This document shows, piece by piece, positions 18,902-28,778 of a stretch of DNA of 64,000 bases. The notes under the pieces were generated by a model. It saw nothing but the letters and a program-made list of their open reading frames with translations. It was not told the origin of the DNA and did no database searches. The stretch covers positions 1 to 64,000 of the forward strand of contig NZ_JARQWR010000014.1 of assembly GCF_030766725.1 (NCBI RefSeq), given 5' to 3'. Origin of the DNA: Flavobacterium aerium. GTDB taxonomy: Bacteria > Bacteroidota > Bacteroidia > Flavobacteriales > Flavobacteriaceae. Position 1 is the first letter of the stretch. The number at the start of each line of letters is the position of its first letter. The position numbers were made by a program, and so were the translations under genes.

Positions 18902-19358
18902 CTGTTTTAGAAAAGTCTGTAAACCAAAACAGTCAAACGCAAATACTATTATCGAAGAGAATTGAGAATATAATTGTCAAAGTGAATATTTCCGAATTAC
19001 TTATGTTAGAAGAAGCATATAGAGGGAATTTACAAAATGATTTTAATGGCTTTAAAAGAATAACGTAGAATTATTGAAAGTACATAAAAGTATAAGTTCC
19101 AAAAGATTATTCTATCTAATTTTCTTAAATATTTTTCTGTTTCTAGTATCAGGATTTTCGGTTTACATTGCTATAAAAAATTCAGTATTAAAGTCAGATT
19201 TTGAATTGTTACGCAACGAAAAAATTACTTTAAGAAACAATCTTGAAAATGTAGAATTATTTTTAATAAAAATCCGAAAGTCGCAAAACAGTATAAAAAT
19301 TGGAATAAATCAAAGTAGAACAAGGTTCGTCCAATCATGGTATAAAAAACAGTGTTAA
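18862..19358 (+). pseudogene. Frameshifted gene for a membrane/coiled-coil protein
   Basis: Two frames fit end to end. The first has no start codon of its own (REILLQQVAVLEKSVNQ, then VNISELLMLEEAYRGNLQ and NDFNGFKR) and stops at TAG 19066-19068. The second picks up at NNVELLKVHKS, followed by SSKRLFYLIFLNIFLFLVSG (a membrane segment) and a coiled coil, ending at 19358. Loss of one A in the AAAA run near 19053 would explain the break. I do not recognise the family; a plasmid- or element-borne accessory protein is possible. Its 5' end is fused to the abiH remnant. Confidence 0.5.
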
Positions 19359-19589
19359 ATAATTTTTAAGAAAAAATGATTTCAAAAGAGTTGTACTTTT
19401 TATTTTGAAAAGCAAATATATTGAGTTAAGCTATCAAACAGCTCTCAAAACACTGATTTAAAAATAATTAAATATTTATGATGATCATTTGAAAACTGTT
19501 ACAAACCACTAAAGGAAACCAAAAGAAACTAAAAGAAAAATAAATGGACTTCTTTGAGGTTTATCTCATTCAAAAGCTCAATTTTTTCT

Positions 19590-19610
19590 ATATATTAGCG
19601 AGGTATATTT
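19590..19610 (+). repeat. 21-bp direct repeat, copy 2
   Basis: ATATATTAGCGAGGTATATT plus one base, 18 nt before the hsdR start; it probably contributes to the hsdR promoter. See copy 1 at 18614. Confidence 0.6.
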
Positions 19611-19627
19611 TTTACATAGCTAAAAAA

Positions 19628-21997
19628 ATGAATAAAAAAGATTTATCAGAAAGGGATATCTGCTCTAAGTACATAAACCTTGCAATTGAAAAAGCAGGAT
19701 GGAATATGAAAAAGCAAGTTCGAGAAGAAGTTTCATTTACTGATGGACGCATTATTGTACAAGGAAAGTTATATACAAGAGGAAGAAGCAAAAGAGCTGA
19801 TTATATTCTTTATTATAAAAACAACATTCCAATAGCAATTATTGAAGCCAAGGATAATAAAAAAGCTGTTGGTTCGGGAATGCAACAAGCTTTAGAATAT
19901 GCCGATATTTTACAACTCCCTTTTGTTTTTACTTCGAATGGTGATTCTTTTGTTTTTCATGATAAAACTAACTCCGCAATTTCTATAGAAAGTGAAATTT
20001 CTTTAGATGATTTTCCTTCTCCCGAAACGTTATGGTTAAAGTACTTGAAACATAATAATCTTGAAGAACCTAAGGCAAAAGACATTGTCGAAAAAGAGTA
20101 TTATTTAGATGATAGTGGAATGCACCCTCGTTATTATCAGCAAAATGCAGTTAATAGAACACTTGAAGCTGTTGCGAAAAAACAAAACAGAATTTTATTG
20201 GTGATGGCAACGGGAACAGGAAAAACCTATACAGCTTTTAATATTATTTGGCGTTTGTGGAAAACAGGAATTAAAAAGCGCATCTTATTTCTTGCGGATA
20301 GAAATGCATTATTAACACAAACTAAAAATGGTGACTTTTCTCCCTTTGGTAATGACATTATGCATATTATTAAAAATAGAAAAATCGATAAATCTTATCA
20401 AATATATTTTGCTCTATATCAAGGTCTAACAAGTACAGATGAAGAAAAAAATGCTTATAAAGAATTTAGTAGAGATTTTTTTGATTTAGTTATTATTGAT
20501 GAGTGCCATCGTGGGAGCGCTTCTGAAGCTTCCGCTTGGAGAGAAGTTTTAGATTATTTCTCGTCCGCTACGCAAGTAGGACTAACTGCTACACCCAAAG
20601 AAACAAAGGATGTTTCTAACATAGAATATTTTGGAGAACCTGTTTACACTTACTCTTTAAAGCAAGGAATTGATGATGGTTTTTTAGCCCCTTATAAAGC
20701 AGTTAGAATAACAACAAATGTTGATGAAGGATGGAGACCAACAGTAGGAAAACTTGATAAATATGGAAATGAAATAAAAGACCGTATTTACAATTTAAAG
20801 GATTATGATAGATCATTAGTTATTGATGGACGAACCCAAATTGTTGCTGAAAAAATCACTGAATATCTAAAAGCTACCGACAGATTTGCAAAAACTATTG
20901 TTTTTTGTACAGACATAGACCATGCTAATAGGATGCGCCAAGCACTAATAAATGAAAATGCTGACTTAGTTGCCAAACATTGGAACTATTGCGTTAAGAT
21001 AACTGGAGATGATGAAGTTGGAAAACAAGAGTTAGATAATTTTACCGATGTAGAAGAACTTTTTCCTGTTATAGCAACTACTTCAAAAATGTTGACCGCA
21101 GGAATAGACACCAAGATGGTTAAGTACATAGTTTTGGAATCGAACATTCAATCTGTTACTGAATTTAAACAAATTATTGGTCGCGGAACACGAATTAGAG
21201 AAGCAGAAGGAAAAGTTTTTTTTACTATAATAGATTTTAGAAAAGCAACTAATATTTTTGCAAGACCTGATTTTGATGGTGATCCAGTTCAAATATATGA
21301 ACCTGGTCCAGACGATCCAGTTATTCCTCCAAATCCAGATGATCAAACATCTCCGAGAGATTATGACCCTGAAAACCCAGAGATAGAAAACCCTACTCCA
21401 CCAGATATTGGTATTGACGGTGAACTAGAAGAAGTGACAAAATTTTATGTTAATGATGTAACTGTTTCTGTAGTTAATGAACGTGTTCAATACTATGGAA
21501 AAGATGGAAAGTTAATAACAGAATCATTAAAAGATTATTCTAAAAAAAACTTAGAAAAAGAATTTAGTTCCTTAGATGATTTTATTCAAAAATGGAATGA
21601 TGCCGAAAAGAAAGGTGAATTAATTAAAGAATTGGCAGATCATGGGGTTTTATTAGAAGCCCTTCGAGAAGAAGCAGGCCAAGATTTAGATGATTTTGAT
21701 TTAATTTGTCATATTGCCTTTGACCAACCTACATTAACACGAAAAGAAAGAGCTAATAATGTACGAAAGCGTAACTATTTTGCAAAATATAGCGAAACGG
21801 CTCAAAAAGTATTAAATAGTCTTTTAGATAAATACGAACAAGAAGGAATTACTTCAATAGAACAAGGTTCAATTCTTAAAGTAAAACCTTTAAATGAAAT
21901 GGGTTCGCCAGTAGAGTTAGTGAGAGCTTTTGGAAAAAATAAAGACTTTGATTTAGCAATTAAAGAATTAGAAAACGAAATATACAATATAGCCTAG
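19628..21997 (+). CDS. hsdR: Type I restriction enzyme R subunit
   Basis: HsdR is the translocase/nuclease subunit that cleaves unmodified DNA. The 789 residues from ATG 19628 begin MNKKDLSERDICSKYINLAI; the upstream 28 codons look like promoter DNA. The N-terminal PD-(D/E)xK nuclease is complete (D58 in RADYILYY, E73-x-K75 in IIEAKD). The SF2 motor has Walker A ATGTGKT (194-200), DECH (291-294) and GLTATPKE. A proline/acid-rich linker (PGPDDPVIPPNPDDQ) leads to an EcoEI-type C-terminal domain that docks on HsdM. The next gene starts one base after the stop. Confidence 0.94.
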   Translation: MNKKDLSERDICSKYINLAIEKAGWNMKKQVREEVSFTDGRIIVQGKLYTRGRSKRADYILYYKNNIPIAIIEAKDNKKAVGSGMQQALEYADILQLPFVFTSNGDSFVFHDKTNSAISIESEISLDDFPSPETLWLKYLKHNNLEEPKAKDIVEKEYYLDDSGMHPRYYQQNAVNRTLEAVAKKQNRILLVMATGTGKTYTAFNIIWRLWKTGIKKRILFLADRNALLTQTKNGDFSPFGNDIMHIIKNRKIDKSYQIYFALYQGLTSTDEEKNAYKEFSRDFFDLVIIDECHRGSASEASAWREVLDYFSSATQVGLTATPKETKDVSNIEYFGEPVYTYSLKQGIDDGFLAPYKAVRITTNVDEGWRPTVGKLDKYGNEIKDRIYNLKDYDRSLVIDGRTQIVAEKITEYLKATDRFAKTIVFCTDIDHANRMRQALINENADLVAKHWNYCVKITGDDEVGKQELDNFTDVEELFPVIATTSKMLTAGIDTKMVKYIVLESNIQSVTEFKQIIGRGTRIREAEGKVFFTIIDFRKATNIFARPDFDGDPVQIYEPGPDDPVIPPNPDDQTSPRDYDPENPEIENPTPPDIGIDGELEEVTKFYVNDVTVSVVNERVQYYGKDGKLITESLKDYSKKNLEKEFSSLDDFIQKWNDAEKKGELIKELADHGVLLEALREEAGQDLDDFDLICHIAFDQPTLTRKERANNVRKRNYFAKYSETAQKVLNSLLDKYEQEGITSIEQGSILKVKPLNEMGSPVELVRAFGKNKDFDLAIKELENEIYNIA

Positions 21998-21998
21998 A

Positions 21999-23639
21999 AT
22001 GGAACAAAGAATAGAGATTATAAACAACTGGAATCTTCAAAAAGTTTTCAATCAATTGGAAAACGGAAATATGAAAATTCCAAGATTTCAAAGAGGTTAC
22101 GTTTGGGAAAGAAGTAAGATTGTACAACTCTTAAATAGCATTCAAAGCCAATATCCCATTGGTTCTTTCTTTATTTGGGAAGCAAGTAAAGATTATAAAA
22201 AATTTTGTAGAGAAATTAAAGAGCTAAATCTTCCAGAGAATCCTGAATCTAATTATTTCAGTTTTATTTTAGATGGTCAACAACGTATTACTTCTTTATA
22301 TGTTGCTTTAAGAGGAAAGACGATTAACGATACGGACTATTCAACTATTTGTTATAATCTTGAAAAAAAGATATTTCACATACCCAGATTAAAAAATGAG
22401 AATCATAATATCCCTGCATGGAAACTCTTCAATACACAGGAATATGGTAAAGTATTAACACAATATGTTCTTTTTGACAATGAAAAAGGAACTAGTTTGC
22501 ATGAAAACTGGTCTAATTGTCAACAAATTTTTTCAGATTACCCTATAAGTATCATAAAGACTTTAAAGATGGAATTGGATGAAGTTGTAACAATTTTCGA
22601 AAGAATCAATCAAGGAGGAAAAAGGTTGTCTTTGTTTGATCTAGTGCATGCAAGCGCTTGGTCTCCGTCTTTTGACCTACGTGAAAAAATTATAAAATTC
22701 AATGAGGAACCAAATGTAAAAGCTTTTGGAGGTGTTGAAAATGAAGTTTTTATTCAATCACTATCATTAAACGCTTTCGGAGATTGTAAAAACAAAAATC
22801 AGTTACATTTAACGGCTGAAATTTGTGATGAATATTGGGATAAGACTACAGAATGTATAAGATTGAGTCTTGATTTTATAAAAATCTTCGGTGTACGTTT
22901 TATTAGTTATTTACCTTATAATTCCTTTCTACCTATATTACAATATTATTATTTTAAATCTAAAAAGAAAAGTATTGATCCAGAGCATTTTAATTTTATA
23001 GAAAACTGGTTTTGGACAGCAACTTTCTCGGCTCGTTTTTCGAGTTCGAGTTTAACCAAAATGAAGGATGATGCAGATTGGATTGCTAATCTTTCACGTA
23101 ATATTCTTGAAGAAAATGTTTTTGGAGTTTCTCTTACTTTAAAAGAGTTAGCGAAAGTAAATATGCAGACAAAGTCTGTTATTAAAAATGGTGTTATTTG
23201 CTTGATGGCACTTGAAAACCCTAAAGACTTTGATAATAGTACACCTGTAATGCTCGATAAAACTAATATTGCAAAATCTAATGGAAAAGAAAATCATCAT
23301 TTTTTCCCTTATTCTTTAAAAGATAAATTTGGAACTACAGTAACAGGAATAAATTCATTACTTAATTTTGCACTCATTTCAGGAAGATTAAATAAAGAAA
23401 TATCAAATAAATTACCTTCACTATACATAGCTAATTATGTTATTAAAAATCAAAAGATAGACTTGGATTTAGAAAGCCATTTCATTTCTAATGAAGCTTT
23501 GGAAGCTGTTAAGAATAATGACTTTAATGCTTTTATTACAGAAAGAGCAAAAACAATTTTACCTAAAATTATAGAAAAAGTAAAAGTTGGCGAATATTCT
23601 GATCCTAAAGATGAGATTGTCGAAGCAAACATTGAATAG
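21999..23639 (+). CDS. DUF262 domain protein with HNH-like C-terminus (GmrSD-type)
   Basis: The 546-residue protein is embedded between hsdR and hsdM. The N-terminal DUF262 domain has PRFQRGYVWERSKIVQLL and the signature DGQQRITSL (92-100), plus IFERINQGGKRLSLFDLV. Near 431-436 is HHFFP followed by NSLLNFALISGRLNKEISNK, resembling the DUF1524/HNH half of GmrSD-like type IV restriction enzymes, which cut modified DNA using nucleotide hydrolysis. A modification-dependent nuclease inside a methylation-based locus would block phages that evade HsdR by modifying DNA; that role is inferred. Confidence 0.82.
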   Translation: MEQRIEIINNWNLQKVFNQLENGNMKIPRFQRGYVWERSKIVQLLNSIQSQYPIGSFFIWEASKDYKKFCREIKELNLPENPESNYFSFILDGQQRITSLYVALRGKTINDTDYSTICYNLEKKIFHIPRLKNENHNIPAWKLFNTQEYGKVLTQYVLFDNEKGTSLHENWSNCQQIFSDYPISIIKTLKMELDEVVTIFERINQGGKRLSLFDLVHASAWSPSFDLREKIIKFNEEPNVKAFGGVENEVFIQSLSLNAFGDCKNKNQLHLTAEICDEYWDKTTECIRLSLDFIKIFGVRFISYLPYNSFLPILQYYYFKSKKKSIDPEHFNFIENWFWTATFSARFSSSSLTKMKDDADWIANLSRNILEENVFGVSLTLKELAKVNMQTKSVIKNGVICLMALENPKDFDNSTPVMLDKTNIAKSNGKENHHFFPYSLKDKFGTTVTGINSLLNFALISGRLNKEISNKLPSLYIANYVIKNQKIDLDLESHFISNEALEAVKNNDFNAFITERAKTILPKIIEKVKVGEYSDPKDEIVEANIE

Positions 23640-23672
23640 TATTAAAAATCACAAAAAAACATTTCAAATTTA

Positions 23673-25103
23673 ATGAGTAATATTACCAAAAACATAAAAA
23701 GCATACGCGACATCATGCGTAAAGACACGGGAGTAGATGGAGATGCACAACGAATCTCTCAAATGGTATGGATGCTTTTTATGAAAATATTTGCCGACAA
23801 AGAAGAAGAATGGTCAATAACTATAGACAACTATGTTTCTCCAATTCCAGAGAATTTAAAATGGCAAAATTGGGCAGCTGATGATGAAGGATTAACTGGT
23901 ACTCTTTTAATGGAATTTATAGACAATGAGTTATTTCCTGTTCTTAAAGAATTAGATATAACCATAAGTCCACAAGCGCATATTATACGTTCGGTGTTTG
24001 ATGACACCTACAATTATATGAAAAACGGAACACTTTTCCGTCAGGTCATTAATGTGATCAATCAAATTGATTTTAACAGTACAACAGAGCGTCATTTGTT
24101 CAATGATATTTACGAAACGATTTTAAAAGAATTGCAATCTGCGGGTTCTTCGGGAGAATATTATACACCTAGAGCGGTTACTCAATTTATGGTCGATATG
24201 GTTAACCCACAATTGGGTGAAAGTATTTTAGATCCCGCTTGCGGAACAGGTGGATTTTTGACCTGTACTATTGACCATTTGAAAGATCAAATTAACAATC
24301 CAAAAGATAGAGACGTTGTGCAAAAATCGATTAGAGGAATAGAAAAAAAACCATTACCGCATTTGTTGTGTACTACTAACTTGATGCTTCACGGTTTTGA
24401 CTTGCCTGTGGTACGAAGAGATAATTTATTGAGCAAACCCTATGCGGATTGGGGAACAAATGATAAACTCGATATTATTTTAACCAATCCTCCTTTTGGT
24501 GGTGTGGAAGAAGACGGAACCGAAACCAACTTTCCTGCTAAGTTTAGAACCAAAGAAACTGCCGATTTATTTTTGGCTTTAATAATAAAACTATTAAAAA
24601 ACAACGGACGCTGTGCAGTAGTATTGCCCGACGGTACTTTGTTTGGCGAAGGCGTAAAAACCCGAATTAAAGAAGAACTTTTAGAAAAATGCAACCTTCA
24701 TACGATTGTGCGTTTACCGAATGGCGTTTTTAACCCTTACACAAGTATAAAAACCAATATGCTATTTTTTGACAAAGGAACAGCAACCAAAGATATTTGG
24801 TATTATGAGCACCCTTATCCTGAAGGTGTGGTGAGTTACAACAAAACCAAACCTATTCATATTAAAGAATTTGATTTAGAAAAATCGTGGTGGAACAAAC
24901 GTGAAGAAAACCAATATGCTTGGAAAGTTTCTTTAGCAGAGATTAAAAACCGCAACTACAACTTAGATATAAAAAACCCACACCAAGAAGCCGATACATT
25001 AGCCAGCCCAGAAGTACTATTAGAAAAATTTAAAGCGACCGAAAAGAAAATCACGAGTATACAAGATGAAATTGTAAACGTATTAACCCAAGCTTTACAA
25101 TAA
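23673..25103 (+). CDS. hsdM: Type I restriction-modification methyltransferase subunit
   Basis: HsdM transfers a methyl group from SAM to adenine N6 at sites chosen by HsdS. The 476-residue protein has the helical N-terminal domain (ITKNIKSIRDIMRKDTGVDG; SQMVWMLFMKIFADKEEEW), SAM-binding motif I DPACGTGGFL near 187 and catalytic motif IV NPPFGG near 271 (NPPF class). YEHPYPEGVVSYNKTKPIH is typical of the family. It is followed after one base by hsdS. All key residues are present, so it should be active. Confidence 0.95.
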   Translation: MSNITKNIKSIRDIMRKDTGVDGDAQRISQMVWMLFMKIFADKEEEWSITIDNYVSPIPENLKWQNWAADDEGLTGTLLMEFIDNELFPVLKELDITISPQAHIIRSVFDDTYNYMKNGTLFRQVINVINQIDFNSTTERHLFNDIYETILKELQSAGSSGEYYTPRAVTQFMVDMVNPQLGESILDPACGTGGFLTCTIDHLKDQINNPKDRDVVQKSIRGIEKKPLPHLLCTTNLMLHGFDLPVVRRDNLLSKPYADWGTNDKLDIILTNPPFGGVEEDGTETNFPAKFRTKETADLFLALIIKLLKNNGRCAVVLPDGTLFGEGVKTRIKEELLEKCNLHTIVRLPNGVFNPYTSIKTNMLFFDKGTATKDIWYYEHPYPEGVVSYNKTKPIHIKEFDLEKSWWNKREENQYAWKVSLAEIKNRNYNLDIKNPHQEADTLASPEVLLEKFKATEKKITSIQDEIVNVLTQALQ

Positions 25104-25104
25104 G

Positions 25105-26841
25105 ATGCAACTATTACAACATTTTGAAACCCTTACGCTACATCCTAAAAATGCGCAAGAAATTAAAGGATTGATTTTGCAATTAGCCATACAAGGAAAG
25201 TTAACAGCTAATTGGAGAACTGAAAATCCAAATATTGAGCCTGCTTCTGAATTAATAAAAAAAATTAAAAAAGAGAAAAATCAATTAATTAAAGATAAGT
25301 TAATTAAAAAAGGAAAGTCAATCCAGAAGATTGGAAAGGATGAAAAATATATAGATATACCTAACAATTGGGAATGGGTAAGAATTATCGAAATCGGTAA
25401 TATATTTAATGGAGATAGTATCAATAAAACTGTAAAAGCTGCAAAATATGAAGGTCTTGATGAAGGCTATCCATATTTAGGCACTAAAGACATCAATTAT
25501 GGTTTTGAAGTATTAAATTACGATAATGGGGTTAAAATACCGTTTAATGAATCTAAGTTTAAAATAGCACATAAAAACACAGCATTAATTTGTTCTGAAG
25601 GTGGAAGTGCAGGTAAAAAATGCGGTATTACAACAGAAGACATTTGCTTTGGTAATAAATTATACGCTTTAGAACAATATGGTGATATTGAATCATTATA
25701 TATATTATCAATTTATAAAACACCCATTTTCTTTGAGGTTTTTCAAAGTAAAATGACAGGAATCATTGGAGGGATATCAATAAATAGTTTTACTGAAATT
25801 CCAATTCCTCTCCCAACACTTGAAGAACAAAAAGAAATTGTAAGAGTAGTTGAAACCCTTTTTAAAGAAGTAGAACAATTAGAGCAATTAACTAAAGAAC
25901 GCATTGCATTAAAAGAACAATATGTAGCATCTGCATTGCACCAATTAACATCAAATAATGCTAAAACTGAGTGGGATTATTTGCAACAGCATTTTAAAAC
26001 TTTTTTTACCGAAAAAAGCACGGTCAAAAAACTACGAGAAACCATTTTGCAATTAGCCGTTCAAGGAAAACTAACTGTCGATTGGCGAAAAAACAATCCT
26101 AAAACAGAAAATGCCAAGGAACTTTTAAAATGCATTCAAAAAGAGAAAGCTCAAGTTATAAAAGACAAAAAAATAAAAAAAGAAAGTCCATTACCTGCGA
26201 TAACCAAAGAGGAGATTCCTTATGAATTGCCTTTGGGTTGGGTTTGGTGTAGGCTTCAAGATTTAGTGAATGTAGGAACGGGTTCAACACCTGCAACATC
26301 TAATACTTCCTATTATGGAGGAACAATTCCTTGGTATACAAGTTCTGCAACAAATGATTTATTTGCGAAAGAAGCTGAAAAATTAATTACTGAAAAAGCA
26401 CTTCTAGAAACAAATTGTAAAGTTTTTCCAAAAGGAACATTGATAATTGCAATGTATGGTCAAGGTAAAACAAGAGGACAAATAAGTGAAATAGTTATTC
26501 CTGGAGCGACTAATCAAGCAATTGCTGCAATGGTTTTTTATGATACATCAATTGAATTTAAAGAATATATAAAATATTTCTTCAGAAAAATTTATGAAGA
26601 AATAAGGCTTCTTGCAGAAGGAGGAGCGCAACCAAATTTGAATGTTGGCAAAATTAAAAACACTGTTTTACCTCTTCCACCACTAGAAGAACAAAAAGCC
26701 ATAGTAGAAAAAGTAAATAATTTAATGAGTTTGTGTGATGGTTTAGAACAAGAAATACAACAAAGTCAAGAACTCAACGAGCAGTTAATGAAAAGTGTTT
26801 TGCGGGAGGTTTTTGATGTAAAAAAAGGAATTAAAGAATGA
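25105..26841 (+). CDS. hsdS: Type I restriction-modification specificity subunit
   Basis: HsdS recognises the bipartite DNA target. The 578 residues comprise two target-recognition domains, each preceded by a related conserved stretch (LILQLAIQGKLTANWR near 22 and TILQLAVQGKLTVDWR near 312) and followed by LPTLEEQKEIV or LPPLEEQKAIV plus a coiled coil. The second TRD has the textbook GTGSTPATSNTSYYGGTIPW entry. The stop overlaps the next start (ATGA at 26838), indicating coupled translation. A 15-bp direct repeat in the two halves could allow domain exchange. Confidence 0.94.
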   Translation: MQLLQHFETLTLHPKNAQEIKGLILQLAIQGKLTANWRTENPNIEPASELIKKIKKEKNQLIKDKLIKKGKSIQKIGKDEKYIDIPNNWEWVRIIEIGNIFNGDSINKTVKAAKYEGLDEGYPYLGTKDINYGFEVLNYDNGVKIPFNESKFKIAHKNTALICSEGGSAGKKCGITTEDICFGNKLYALEQYGDIESLYILSIYKTPIFFEVFQSKMTGIIGGISINSFTEIPIPLPTLEEQKEIVRVVETLFKEVEQLEQLTKERIALKEQYVASALHQLTSNNAKTEWDYLQQHFKTFFTEKSTVKKLRETILQLAVQGKLTVDWRKNNPKTENAKELLKCIQKEKAQVIKDKKIKKESPLPAITKEEIPYELPLGWVWCRLQDLVNVGTGSTPATSNTSYYGGTIPWYTSSATNDLFAKEAEKLITEKALLETNCKVFPKGTLIIAMYGQGKTRGQISEIVIPGATNQAIAAMVFYDTSIEFKEYIKYFFRKIYEEIRLLAEGGAQPNLNVGKIKNTVLPLPPLEEQKAIVEKVNNLMSLCDGLEQEIQQSQELNEQLMKSVLREVFDVKKGIKE

Positions 26842-28721
26842 GATTAAAACATATTTATATTAGTGAATATAAAAACCTAAAAGAGTTTTCTTTAGATTTT
26901 GAAGGGGATGCTTTTTTAGAAGTATTTGTAGGTCAAAATGGTACAGGAAAATCTAATTTTTTTGAAGCTATATTAGAAATATTTAAACATTTATCTGAAA
27001 TAGATTATCCAATTTCATTTACTTATAAAATATCGTATGAAATTGATACAGTACTGATATTTTTAGAATGGAGAGATGTTATGTGGTTAAATAAAGAAGG
27101 ACAAGAAATCACTCCTGATAAATCAAAACTTCCAGAGAATATTTTAGTATACTATTCAGGTCATAATAAAACAATTGGTAATCTATTAAAATCTTCAAAT
27201 CAAAATCATAAAAAGCTTTTAGATAATAATAGAAAAAATCAAAATTTACTAGCTGAAGTTACTAGACGTTTTACAGGGATAGATGAACAATATAAATCTT
27301 TATTACTTAGTGTTCTTTTATTACAAGGAGAAACTAACAAAGCTAAAAATTTCATTAAAGAAAAATTAGGAATTTTATCTGTAGATAATGAGATAAGAAT
27401 AGATTTTAAAAGACCTGAATACGCAAAAGATAGTAGTAAATTTGAGTTTAATGAGTTTGACACATCTATAAACACTAAAAGATTTTGGTCACCAGAAGGA
27501 TATTTTAAAACTCTACTTAATAAAATTTGGGAAATAAATCCGTTTGATTTTACAGGAACGAGAACAGAAGGTAAAATTAATGAAGATGAATATATTCTGT
27601 ACAAGTCTTTTAGCAAATTCCAAGAAGCATTTTTAGAATATACACCTTTAGAGTTATTTATTGCATTTGATAATTTGAAAACCATTGGTTATTTAAACGA
27701 TATAAAAATCAATATTACGTTGACTTCTGGAAAAAAAATCAATATTGACCAATTTAGTGATGGTCAGTTTCAGTCTATTTTTATTTATGCGTTAACTGAA
27801 CTATTTAAAAATAAAAATTGTATTACACTGTTAGACGAACCTGACTCTTTTTTACATCCAGAATGGCAACATAAATTTTTAAATCAAGTTTATGATATAA
27901 GTAGTGAATCTGCTAAAACTAATCACGTTTTAATGAGTAGTCATAGTGCTGTAACATTAGTTGGAGATCAAAAAAAAAAAGTAAATCTTTTCAGGATTCA
28001 CGATAGCAATTTAAAATGTCATAAAGTAGGAAAGAACTTTGCAGTAAATCAGTTATCAAGTCAGCTTTTTAAAGTGAACTATGAAAAACAAATTTTAAGT
28101 ATTATGCATACGCATAGTCAAAACAAAGCAATCTTGTTTACAGAGGGTTTTTCAGATCCAATAGTTTTATACGAAGCCTGGAGTAAACTGTATGATGTAG
28201 AAATACCTTTTGATATTAGTTTTGGTTTTGGATGTGAATACTTACGAAAAATACTTACAAGTGATAAATTTCAAGCAGAAATGAATGGTAAGCCTATTTT
28301 TGGATTATTTGATTTTGATGAAGCATATAATCATTGGAACTCCTTAACAACTGAAGGTGAACTATTAGAACAAGATCCATTTAAAGGAAAATGTAAAAAA
28401 ATTGAAAACAAAAATAGTTATGCTTTTTTAGTTCCTGTTCCAGAAATTGAAGAAATAATTAATCAAGTTATCGATGATAGAGCTACAAATACTACTTTTA
28501 AACATGAATCTAAAGTAGAAATGGAACATTTATTTTATTCTGAAGCTACGTCTGCAAATTTCAATATTAAAAATGGTTCGGGTGGATCAAAAATAATTGA
28601 AATAAGTGACTCTGCTAAAATGGTATTTGCTCAGGAAATTATTCCTTTATTAGGAAATGAACACTTTGAAATTTTCAGACCTATGTTTGATATTATATTG
28701 TCTAAAATTAATATTAATTGA
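26838..28721 (+). CDS. AAA ATPase with C-terminal TOPRIM-like domain (OLD/PARIS/RloA-like)
   Basis: The 627-residue protein starts in the ATGA overlap with hsdS. The N-terminal SMC/AAA_15-type ATPase has Walker A GQNGTGKS (32-39), Walker B LLDEPDSFLHPEW near 330 and a switch stretch VLMSSHSAVTL. Downstream, ILFTEGFSDPIVLYEA (about 431-446) and FGLFDFDEA (about 487) match the E-G-x-x-D and D-x-D of TOPRIM nucleases. Such ATPases act in anti-phage systems (OLD, Gabija, PARIS) and as rlo genes inside hsd loci. An A11 tract at 27970-27980 lies in the reading frame. Confidence 0.8.
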   Translation: MRLKHIYISEYKNLKEFSLDFEGDAFLEVFVGQNGTGKSNFFEAILEIFKHLSEIDYPISFTYKISYEIDTVLIFLEWRDVMWLNKEGQEITPDKSKLPENILVYYSGHNKTIGNLLKSSNQNHKKLLDNNRKNQNLLAEVTRRFTGIDEQYKSLLLSVLLLQGETNKAKNFIKEKLGILSVDNEIRIDFKRPEYAKDSSKFEFNEFDTSINTKRFWSPEGYFKTLLNKIWEINPFDFTGTRTEGKINEDEYILYKSFSKFQEAFLEYTPLELFIAFDNLKTIGYLNDIKINITLTSGKKINIDQFSDGQFQSIFIYALTELFKNKNCITLLDEPDSFLHPEWQHKFLNQVYDISSESAKTNHVLMSSHSAVTLVGDQKKKVNLFRIHDSNLKCHKVGKNFAVNQLSSQLFKVNYEKQILSIMHTHSQNKAILFTEGFSDPIVLYEAWSKLYDVEIPFDISFGFGCEYLRKILTSDKFQAEMNGKPIFGLFDFDEAYNHWNSLTTEGELLEQDPFKGKCKKIENKNSYAFLVPVPEIEEIINQVIDDRATNTTFKHESKVEMEHLFYSEATSANFNIKNGSGGSKIIEISDSAKMVFAQEIIPLLGNEHFEIFRPMFDIILSKININ

Positions 28722-28778
28722 TAAAGAGAACTTTTTCAATAACTTAAACACGAACATTAAAAATTTTAATCAAAATAA

